A stretch of DNA of 64,000 bases. It comes from Luzula sylvatica (Eukaryota > Streptophyta > Magnoliopsida > Poales > Juncaceae). The notes beneath the pieces are model-generated. The model was given only the letters and a program-made list of their open reading frames with translations. It searched no databases and was not told the origin of the DNA. Shown piece after piece: positions 55,636 through 64,000 of this stretch (the stretch's first letter is position 1; each line of letters starts with the position of its first letter). Location: the NCBI GenBank assembly GCA_946800325.1, contig OX326957.1:14083591-14147590 (forward strand), given 5' to 3'. The translations under genes were made by a program, and so were the position numbers.

Positions 55636-56411
55636 CGCGGCCCACACGGTCAGCGGCCCCCGCGGTATGCGGCCCACTCGTTAAGGGCGGCCCCCGCGGG
55701 AACGCGGCCCACACGGCCCATGTACCCGGCCCCCGCGGTACGTGGTCCTTGTACATGGCCCACGCGGTACGCGGCCCATGTGCTCGGCCCACCCCAAACG
55801 CGGCGCATGTACTCGGCCCATGCCAAACGCGGCCCATGTACTCGGCCCACGCGGTACGTAGCCCATGTACTCGGCCCACCAGAAACGCGGCCCACCCGAT
55901 ACGCGGTACGCGGCCCATGTGCTCGCCCCATGTACTCGGCCCATGTTATTCTGCCCACGCGGTACGCGGCCCATGTACTCGGCCCACGCGGTACGCTGCC
56001 CATGTACTCGACCCACGCGGTACTCGGCCCATGTACTCGGCCCATGCGGTACGCGGCCCATGTACTTGGCCCAAGCGGTAAGCGGCCCACCCGATACTCG
56101 GTGCGCGGCCCATGTACTCGGCGCACCCTATAAGAGGTACGCGGCCCACCCGATTCGCGGTACAAGGCCCATGTACTCGGCCCAAGTAGTAAGCGGCCCA
56201 CCCGATACTCGGTGCGCGGCCCATGCACTCGGCCCACCCTATACGAGGTACGCAGCCCACCTGATTCGCGGTACGAGGCCCATGTACTCGGCCCACGCTG
56301 TACACGGCCCACCCGATTCGCGGTCTCGGCCCACTGGGTACGCGGCCTATGTACTCGGCCCTAGCGGTACGCGGCCCATGTACTCGGCCCACGCGGTACG
56401 CGGCCCACACA
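55636..56411. repeat. GC-rich 29-bp minisatellite
   Basis: About 775 bp of imperfect tandem copies of a 29-bp unit (core CGGCCCATGTACTCGGCCCA, then CGCGGTACG). The unit length is not a multiple of three, so each strand gives long open frames in several phases with a 29-residue periodicity. These frames are an effect of composition and are not genes. It is extremely CpG-rich in an otherwise AT-rich window. Confidence 0.95.
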
Positions 56412-56799
56412 AGGTTGACGCGGAAGCATGTTTGAATTTGTTTTTTGAGCAAAATTTTTGAATTTGGAATTTAATAATTATTTTTGCAAACAAAAAAAAA
56501 TAATTTACAAAAAAATATGCTTTGCAATTTATTTTTTTTCGATCTTGCGCCTTAAATTCAGATAATTTTACTTTTCGATTTTTCGATATTAATTGCAGAA
56601 TTGTCACGCACAAAATTCAAATAAATAATTTTTCTACAAAATTTAATGATTTTAATAATAATCTTTATAAAAAATGAATTTTACCAATGTGATACTATTG
56701 ATTGCACCAGGATGGATGTAGCTCTATATAAAAATAAATATATATTTGCAAAAAAATCAAAATTAACGTATTAAGTAAATAAAATTAGGGTTTGGTATG
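56412..56799. other. AT-rich spacer in the inverted-repeat element
   Basis: No coding signature; long A and T runs. Confidence 0.5.
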
Positions 56800-58108
56800 T
56801 AGCAACGGTACCAACTGTATCAATTGAGCCAGTCTCCAAAACGGTTTTTCAAACCGCTAATGCTAATTCCGTACCGGCCAATCCCGCATCATTACTGCAA
56901 AAAAAATAAAAAAATTAGGCAGGGGCATTTTTAGAAATTTTATTTTTATGAAAATTAATTAATTAATTTTAATAACCTTTTGGCATCAGAACGGCGCCAG
57001 CATGGGTCTATTTCCTTCGAATCTAACTTTGATACTTGCTGGAGCAGCAATTGCAGTTACAATACCTCAATACTTAAGAAATCACAAAATAAATCAAATT
57101 TGCAAATTAGTCCCTGCTCGTACATAATCGCAAAAAGAGCGGTACGTACCTTCGTCTTCTAGCAAGGGGCCTTGTTCGATGTGCAATTCGATAAAAGCGA
57201 AATAACTCCCTTTTTTTAAAACTAATTTCGGTAATTCTTCAGGAGAGAGATTATATCCCGCAGAATTTGCGGCATTAAAAAATGAAATATTTTGTGAATC
57301 GAATGTTTCTTTTAACGAATTCGCTAATTCTTTTGTTCCATTCTAATAATCGACTGCAAATATTTCAAATTTTTATTTCAAAAAAATAAACAAATTTTGA
57401 AAATATATTTTATAGAGAGAGAGAGAGAGCGCGCTGATACCGAATCGAGTTAGTTCTTCAGATGTAAACATTATAACCTCTAATGGTCTTTTGGGCTCAA
57501 AACCAGACCTATATTTTGTAGGGGTATATTTGATATTTTGTCAATTTGGTTAAGAATTAGAAAGTTAAATATATTTGATATTTGATATTTTGGGCTCAAA
57601 ACCAAACTTTTTTAATAAATTAATTGCTTCAATTGCACCTCAAACACCAACTACGGCATCATATTTTCTTGAATATGGAATTTGCATCTTTGTGCGATCC
57701 AGTTGCAACTGCTTCGGGATCTTTTTCAGTACCGGCCCTGAAAAATTGCAAAATTACAATTAAGTCCAATATTGGCCAATTTAATTTTTCAAAAAAATTG
57801 AAATTAATTGAGTTGAAAATTACCAACGGACGTAAATGTTACCAACATCATCCCCTCGAACAGAAAGCCCGTTATTTTGTATAATTTTTCTTATGTACCT
57901 GCCAATACAAATTAATCAAGAATTCAGGGGGCAAAGAGCAAAAAAAAAAGAACAATTTGTTCAATTAAACAGTAATTTGGATTAAAGAGTTAACTACAGC
58001 TTTAGGATGCCTTCTAGCAAGTACGTCTATGTCACTGTATAAAATACGTGTTACGGAAGGAGCTGGCGAATCAGAAAGCATCGACAGCTCATCTATCTGA
58101 ATTGTAAC
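56800..58108 (-). pseudogene. UAH: Captured ureidoglycolate amidohydrolase (UAH) fragment
   Basis: UAH is an M20-family amidohydrolase of purine catabolism in the ER that releases ammonium from ureidoglycolate. Exon-like blocks follow one another in the right order on the minus strand: 58108-58003 (QIDELSMLSDSPAPSVTRIL), 57898-57823 (NNGLSVRGDDVGNIYVRW), about 57740-57440 (DPEAVATGSH, then RPLEVIMFTSEELTRFGIS), 57345-57160 (KKGSYFAFIELHIEQGPLLE), 57065-56975 (IVTAIAAPASIKVRFEGN, then frameshifted HAGAVLMPK) and 56880-56800 (NDAGLAGTELALAV, stop, KTVLETGSIDTVGTV). Introns are retained. Stops and frameshifts are present, and the rest of the C-terminal region is absent. An 82-bp insertion near 57505-57590 is flanked by repeated TTTTGGGCTCAAAACCA. 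Clearly non-functional; orientation opposite to the SCE1 piece. Confidence 0.85.
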
Positions 58109-58237
58109 ACAAAAAAAGATTAAAACTTTTTCGATTTTTCACAATAGGGCTAATAATTAATAGCGAAATTTTTAGTTACTTGGTTTGGTAAATAGGGTTA
58201 ATAATCAGAAAGCATCGACTGCTCATCTATAATTTTT

Positions 58238-59552
58238 CCAGAAGAGGATTTTGTTGTGGAGCTGCTCAACACTCCTTTTGGAACTATTTGGTCAGTGAAT
58301 TTTGCAAGTTGCGGATTTGGGAACGAATCTTTCTTCTCTTCTCTTAGCACCGCATCACGCAATGTCCTGGATTTGTAGAATGTGTGAGCTGTTGTTTGTC
58401 AATCGTTCAAGAAAACTGGTGTTTCAAGTGTATCGTAGTTTAATTGCAAGAGGAGAGAAATAAACTCAATTTGGAAGAAAATATGTAAAAAGAACCCGAA
58501 ACGGAAGCTGCATACCTCGGATGATGCATCTTAAACATAATGCCGCCACAGAAGGTACGGACAAAGACATCAGATCCGCAATAATGGAGCTTCTCTCCCG
58601 AGTTTCCATTCCAAGCAAGAACATCGAGACTATTGGACAAAGATATCAGATCCGCAATAATGGAGCTTTCTCTACTTGCTTCGAGAAAGGAGCTGAAGTG
58701 GATTCCTTGCCTCTCGCCACGACAGAGAAACGATAGATCCAACTGAGTACCAGACTCCGAGAAGTGGGGCGTAGACTCTGGTAGGGTTGCTTCGTTTTCG
58801 CTTTCGCCTGTGGCTACATCAGATCAGACGGACAGAGGAAAGAGAAAGCAGCACACGCATCTGATGGGGGAGGCGGATAGACCTAGAATGAGAAATGAGA
58901 GGGAGAGCAAAGCGGACGATTTTATGAATGAACATGGTATGCATGGTCCATGTAGGATGTTTTTGTTTTATGTGTTTTTTTACGAAGACCGTGTTCATTT
59001 TAAGATATAACTTGTAATTTATCTCAAAAGATAAATTTACATGAACTCCTCTCAAAGTCATAAATTTACATTTTAGTCCCTGGTTTTTTCTCTGATTTTA
59101 GATCAGACCTGAACCTGGTTAAAATCGACTATTATGTAAATGATCCCAAGATTGAATTACTCATTTTAAAATTCTAAAATGCAAAATCAGCATTATATAA
59201 TTAACTACAGACCCATGAAATTATATAATTATAATTTTGCCCTCAGACATCTAGATCGTTCGAACAACAACTAATATTCTCTGTATTATTAAACCCTTAA
59301 AATTTTGAGAAGGGGTAATTGTTAATTAGCTACTGAATTAGGGATATTAGGGGCAAGTTGAGACCTAATTAGGAGTAATAAGTTCGAAAATTTTGGAGTA
59401 ATTAGGTTTAATTTTGCATTACTACAATAACTTTCCTTCATTTTTCAGGTTTTGAAATTGAATAAGAGAAGAACATAGTTACGAGAAATATTTGTATTGT
59501 ATGCTTTGAATGAAAAAAAGTGTACTCAAGTGTACGTAAGGTTCAATATATT
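58238..59552 (-). repeat. Right inverted arm
   Basis: Reverse-complement partner of 52312-53687. Compared with the left arm it has small substitutions, so the arms are not freshly copied. Between 58050 and 58238 it carries sequence that includes a second, repeated tail of UAH-like DNA (AATCAGAAAGCATCGAC at about 58069 and 58203). Confidence 0.9.
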
Positions 59553-60053
59553 TGGGGGGCACAAAGATTGTATTTGTGTCTAAAGTAATTTTTACGTACC
59601 AAATATATAATTTATAGGTTATGTTTCGAAACGTGTTTGGTGCATTCACAATTATTTGTGCGTGTAATATATAGATTATTATCTTACATCTACAACCTTA
59701 TGTAATTTGAGATGGACATTGAATGAAAATAATTTAGTTCACAAAATACAAAAATACATTCACTCAATGAAAAACAATTTATACAATATTAAATATTCAA
59801 AACGTTATATTATGCACATAATCAAATCGCTAAATACATATTCAAACTTTATCCACATACATCCATCTAATGCGCTTCTACGTGCTAAGTGTCGTAAATT
59901 GAAATCGCCTATCCTGAAAAGAAAGAAACCATAGTGAAATAATAATATATCAAGCAATCAACCAAATTACAAAAAATCAACGCCTAATAAAAACATAATT
60001 ACCAATCAATCAGCACTAAATACCCTGATGTAGCACCCCATTACCAACAATCA
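59553..60053. other. Intergenic DNA, no gene seen
   Basis: AT-rich. A 75-codon frame (59707-59934) has no recognisable feature. Confidence 0.5.
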
Positions 60054-60539
60054 CTAAGAATAAGACCCTAATTGAGCCAACAACGTACCAATAATCGCTG
60101 AATTGAAGGTAATTAGCCCCGAAATAAGCCTCTGATTACCAATAAATATGGTGCTGCTCGGCACAAGCATGAACAAGGACTCCATATCAAGTGTATTGTC
60201 CTTCACAAAACAACACATGTCAAGATCAGATTTAGCCTCGACAACAATTACTCCTGAATCTTTCAAACAAATGATGGCCGCATCATCGGAATTAGGCAAA
60301 TAAGTGAGATCACCGACAAACGGACGAAAGAGCGGAAGTATTAAAGCCAGAGAATATTTGAAAGAATTAAATGAAGAAGGCAAAGCAATAGCATTGGGGT
60401 AGAGAAGGACGGATTTGACGATTGGGAACTCGACGAACGGGGCATCAAATAAAGAGAGTTGTATTGTCGAGCCCGGAGGTGGATGATCAACAATTAAAAG
60501 CTCGACTTTGAACTTGCTAATGATGTGCAGCTTGGTCAT
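60054..60539 (-). pseudogene. BAHD acyltransferase N-terminal fragment
   Basis: An ATG-started frame of 161 codons. Residues about 10-125 resemble the N-terminal part of anthocyanin/phenolic-glycoside type BAHD enzymes: KVELLIVDHPPPGSTIQLSL, then FDAPFVEFPIVKSVLLYPN, FKYSLALILPLFRPFVGDLT and a VVEAKSDLDMCCFV block. After SLFMLVP the sequence departs from the family and stops without reaching the HXXXD active site. It is thus complementary to the three C-terminal halves at 34-51 kb, and shares its upstream flank (60620-62340) with them. It looks like a broken gene; a short protein could be made but would lack catalysis. Confidence 0.82.
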
Positions 60540-60599
60540 TTTTTCTGATTGAAATGTTTTTCAAGATGTGTCTGTAGATAGATTTGAAGTAATTTGGTT

Positions 60600-62340
60600 G
60601 AGATAAAAAATAGTTAAACATGATAAATGGAATGTTTCTCCCTTTATGGATATTTTGCATTTCTTGCAAGGATAAAGGAAATTTCATGCTTATATAACAA
60701 CAAATGAAATCATAAAATGCATGTGAAAGCCAATCATAACTCACGTTATATAATTACTGTGATGTATCACCAGCATGGCATGGCATAATAATAAGTGTGG
60801 TGTACCACTTATCTCGGTGATCAGTCTACAATAGGTATATCTTGATATAGCTCTTTTATGCAGATTAAATAAATGCACCACAAAAAATATCAATCACTTA
60901 TTTATGAACATGACTATTAATCATTATCCAGTTGCAGATACAACTTTTGACAATAGAGTTCTATTACAAAAATATCTTAAACATGAATAATTTAGAAAAA
61001 AATTGCTTTAGGAAAAATTACAAATTTACAAAATTTAAAATCATAAAAATAATAAGTATTGAGTAACCAACAGTAACTTAATGTTATTATGGACAAAATT
61101 ATAAATTTGTCAAATATGCATATTATGATTTGTGTGATTTTGTTCTTCGCTCTTTCCCAACAAATTAACTCGTCACGTGATGTTTTTATAGAATTGTTAT
61201 ATTATGTTACGGGATAAAACTTTTAAAATATTGGTTAATCATTAATTTATATGGTTTTGATAACTTTATAGAATTTATGTAACGTTATTTCAAATCTAAT
61301 TTTAATATTTTAATAATTGATTGCATATATTATTATTATTTGTTAAGTTCACACTATGCCAATTTTACTTGATTGTTTATTATTTCACATCAAGTTATAA
61401 TATAAAATATGAAAAGTTCATAAATCAAATATTAATAAATTAATGTATAATATATAAAACAGCTATGAAATCATATCAATATTTAAAAAATCCATATAAT
61501 TTTAAGTACTAATTTTTTCAAAAGTTTTGATATGATTTTTTTCAAAAAATAATTGAAATAAAGAATTAGAGTTTATCTGTTGAAACTCAAATAATTTATT
61601 AAATTTGTAAATCACACATCAATTCTTAATTGTTTTAAAATCTATCTCAAAAATAATTATTATTTTTCATCGGTTAAACATTAATTTTTCTATATTAATG
61701 TTTTTTTTGGTTAACTATGATACAGTGTAGTCATTTAATCAACACAGTTAATTGGGACTCACTCATCTAATTTCAAGGGGTGAATATTGTATGTGATATT
61801 TTGAGATTTGGTAGGAATAAATAAATAAAGTATTTTTGTATATTATTTATATTTTATAAAGTATATAACTAATTGATAGTGCCGTGTAAATATAATGCAC
61901 AATTGTCTTAATTCAATTTATTATGTTCAATATATGAACTTATTACTATTATAAATTATTTATGCTAGTATTAATATCAGAATAAAATTCCTGCGTGCAT
62001 TTATTTTGATAAAGTTAGAGAGCTTGAAAAATAAATAAATTAAATTAAAGGAACAAAACTCATGACTATTCTTAAGCAATGCTACTTGCGTGATGCTTTC
62101 ATACATTTGTTGTGATATGAGTCTATATAAGTTAATACTCAAATATATCTTGTGCATACATACATAAATAAGATAATATTTCTTAGTAGAAATTAACAAA
62201 TGAATGCATTGTATTTCTAATTTATATTAAGATATAGGAGAAAATCTAATGTTTAAACATGTCTTGATCGGAGATGATCACATCGAACGTAATGACACGA
62301 AAACTGATATAAATCATATAGTAATAATAAAAATAATACC
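60600..62340. repeat. BAHD upstream segment, copy at 60 kb
   Basis: It matches copies A (35490-36840) and B (40830-42180), with more divergence and extra sequence at about 60770-61330. It includes the flank module at 61790-62340. The match to the other copies starts about 80 bp upstream of the BAHD N-terminal ATG, so this is the promoter side of the broken gene. Confidence 0.85.
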
Positions 62341-62624
62341 CGTGATGTAACGTTGTGTAGGACGGTAACAACTGTAGATAGATTGATAGACTATGAAATT
62401 TTTGTTTTTGTTTTTGTTTTTGGTTTTATCTCCTATGAACTTATTTTAGTTCCGGTCTTAGTAGCGATGGTTTATGTAAATGAATTATCAATATCGCGAG
62501 CAATCTTATCTTGCCATAAAAAACGATCTTATATTTTATTTTATTTTGTATAATTCTTTTGTCATGTTATTATAATATTATTTTAAAAAAACAACAAATG
62601 CCAGGAGATTTTGTATTTTTCGTG

Positions 62625-63050
62625 TGATTTCTATTAATCATTATCAAGTTGCACGTACAACTTTTGACACGAGAGTTCAATTACAAAAGTGTCTTAAACA
62701 TGAATAGTTTTAAAAAAATGCTTTAGAAAAATTACAAAATTTTAAATGGTAAAAATAATAAGTATTGAGTCACTAACAGTAACTCAATGTCATTATGGAC
62801 AAAATTATAAATTTGTGAAATATGCATTGTGTGATTTTGTATTTTGTGCATACATACATAAATTAGAGTTTATCTATTAAACTAATAAATCACACTATCT
62901 AAAAATAATTGTTATTTTCATCAGTTAAATTTTAATTTTTCTATATATTTTTTTAATTAATTAATTTTATTGAGTTATTGAATATGTATGCAGTGTAGTC
63001 TGTTAAATTGTTAATAAACACAGTTAATTGGGACTCACTCGTCTAATTCC
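62625..63050. repeat. Second local copy of 60900-61785, abutting the MBL gene
   Basis: 62625-62845 matches 60900-61145 (AATCATTATC.AGTTGCA, ACAACTTTTGACA, ATTATGGACAAAATTATAAA) and 62870-63050 matches 61565-61770 (AGTTAATTGGGACTCACTC). The middle part is deleted. It ends 24 bp before the ATG of the next gene, so the repeat supplies that gene's proximal promoter and leader. Confidence 0.8.
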
Positions 63051-63073
63051 ATCTTTTCTCTGTGTTGTGAAAG

Positions 63074-64000
63074 ATGGAATCGGAGATTAACGGCTGCGAC
63101 ACCGAGGCCGCCGGAGTCAATGGCGGCGGATCATCGCTGATATTTATGGGGACTGGATGCTCCAGTGCGGTGCCCAACGCACGTTGCCTGATCCAGCCGT
63201 CCGATCCGCCGTGCAAAGTCTGCTTTCAATCCCTCACCATCCCTCCGGAACAAAACCCCGATTACAGGTTCCATTTCTTCTCATCTATCAGCTCTGAGAG
63301 TGAAAGGATCGCGTTTTGATTGATAAGCACGATCTAACAAAGTTTCGTGTTTTTATTTGGTTCCTCACCTCACCTCACTGCGAATTGCAGGTGCAATACA
63401 TCATTGCTGATCGATTACTGCCAAGACGATGGATCTCACAACTATATTCTGATCGACGTTGGCAAGAATTTCAGAGAACAAGTACTTCGATGGTTCGTTC
63501 GTCACCAAATCCCTCGAGTCGATTCAGTAAGTATCAATTCAAATATCCCCCTTTGAATCCCTTAAACACTAGATCTTACAAAAAGAACTTATCTTCGATC
63601 TAAACATGCAGATTATTCTCACACACGAGCATGCCGATGCAGTATTAGGCCTTGATGACATACGAGTTGTGCAACCATTCAGTCCTGTAAACGAAATCGA
63701 TCCAACCCCTCTTTACCTCACCCAATTCGCCATGGACAGGTAAACCCTAAAAAAATCACAAAAACACCCCTCAATTACTCCGAAATTGCAAAAGTGCCCT
63801 TACATTACAACGTTTTGTGACAGTATTGCAGAGAAGTTTCCATATTTGGCAACTAAGAAGCTGCAAGAAGGGCTTGAAATAAGAAGAGTGGCTCAGCTTG
63901 ATTGGAAAATTATCGAAAGCGATTCTGAAAAACCGTTTTTTTGTTCGGGTCTCAGTTTCACTCCTTTGCCAGTAATGCACGGAGAGGATTATGTGTGTTT
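63074..64000 (+). CDS. Metallo-beta-lactamase-fold hydrolase (5' part, runs off edge)
   Basis: First four exons of a gene cut by the window end: 63074-63267, 63391-63526, 63612-63739 and 63824 to at least 64000, all with GT-AG borders and in frame. The N-terminus (MESEINGCDTEAAGVNGGGS) is followed by the first strands of the fold, IFMGTGCSSAVPNARCLIQP, with PCKVC, then ILIDVGKNFREQ and the metal-binding motif ILTHEHADAVLGLDDIR (HxHxD). The GTGCSSAVP and HEHADAVLGLDD phrases are typical of a conserved eukaryotic MBL-fold group related to phosphodiesterases such as tRNase Z or PhnP, annotated as 'putative hydrolase' in plants. Substrate unknown. The later histidines lie beyond the window, except perhaps MHGED near the end. 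It looks intact. Confidence 0.92.

Larger units (their letters stand above)
52312..59552. mobile_element. Large inverted-repeat element carrying host gene fragments (Pack-MULE-like)
   Basis: Two inverted arms (52312-53687 and 58238-59552) match over about 1.3-1.4 kb, from ATTGAACCTTACGTACACTT at the left edge to its complement at the right edge. A short second match lies at 53845-53880 and 58001-58050. The 4-kb centre holds SCE1 exons (+), UAH exons (-), other exon-like pieces and a GC-rich minisatellite. Long terminal inverted repeats around fragments of unrelated genes define Pack-MULEs. No clean 9-bp target duplication is visible; only ATATT flanks both borders, and no transposase is present. 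An inverted chromosomal duplication is the alternative. Confidence 0.75.

Noticed and set aside
55560..56461. Several long ORFs on both strands (up to 220 codons)
   Set aside because: They all lie on the GC-rich 29-bp minisatellite. The frames repeat every 29 residues in all phases and reflect lack of stop codons in the unit, not genes.
52312..59552. Assigning the inverted-repeat element firmly to Mutator
   Set aside because: No 9-bp target duplication could be found at the arm ends (only ATATT on both sides), so the superfamily is left as 'Pack-MULE-like'.
62353..62553. 66-codon plus-strand ORF (Phe/Val-rich)
   Set aside because: Starts in a TTTTTG simple repeat; no family, no exon borders.
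1..64000. CRISPR arrays, bacterial operons, ribosome-binding sites
   Set aside because: The sequence is a plant nuclear genome; the tandem arrays lack repeat-spacer structure and genes have introns.
1..64000. LTR retrotransposons or integrated pararetroviruses
   Set aside because: No pair of long terminal repeats, no gag-pol with protease/integrase motifs and no viral coat or movement protein signature was seen; the only reverse transcriptase is the LINE ORF2.

Overview
This window is nuclear DNA of a flowering plant, most likely a eudicot. The genes carry short GT-AG introns, the families are plant families (BSL phosphatase, SYP1 syntaxin, MATE/DTX, a P-class PPR protein, BAHD acyltransferases), the intergenic DNA is AT-rich, and plant transposons of many superfamilies are nested in it. 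The sequence alone does not fix the species; an asterid is a guess.

Layout. 1-15.4 kb is gene-poor: a 97-bp tandem repeat, a 149-bp tandem array fused to a hAT MITE (8-bp target duplication), a MITE with an AAT microsatellite core, a 5'-truncated LINE with a 17-bp target duplication, a 1.46-kb Mutator-like element (9-bp duplication), a second long-TIR MITE, a 262-bp MITE (9-bp duplication) and a 275-bp tandem duplication. 15.8-30.3 kb is the gene island. It holds a complete 20-exon BSL2/BSL3-type Kelch-PPP phosphatase (996 aa, one GC-AG intron), a convergent two-exon Qa-SNARE (296 aa), an eight-exon MATE transporter (499 aa) and an intronless PPR protein (823 aa).

30.9-51.9 kb and 60.0-63.0 kb hold a decayed BAHD acyltransferase cluster. 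There are three copies of the C-terminal half (about 34, 39.5 and 43/51 kb), one N-terminal piece (60 kb) and five copies of a shared flanking module. Copy 1 has a stop codon inside its DFGWG motif. Copy 3 is split by a 141-bp MITE and a hAT element, and the hAT element is itself interrupted by a full-length-looking LINE with two long open ORFs. A SINE, a Mutator-type MITE and a Helitron 3' end lie between copies.

52.3-59.55 kb is a large element with inverted arms of about 1.4 kb. They enclose captured exon-intron pieces of two unrelated host genes, the SUMO-conjugating enzyme SCE1 (+) and ureidoglycolate amidohydrolase UAH (-), plus a GC-rich 29-bp minisatellite. This looks like a Pack-MULE-type gene-capture element and is the most notable structure in the window. 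The last kilobase holds the first four exons of a metallo-beta-lactamase-fold hydrolase that runs off the right edge.

The intact genes are ordinary housekeeping or signalling genes with no evident shared pathway. The accessory DNA mainly records serial transposition, tandem duplication and gene fragmentation.
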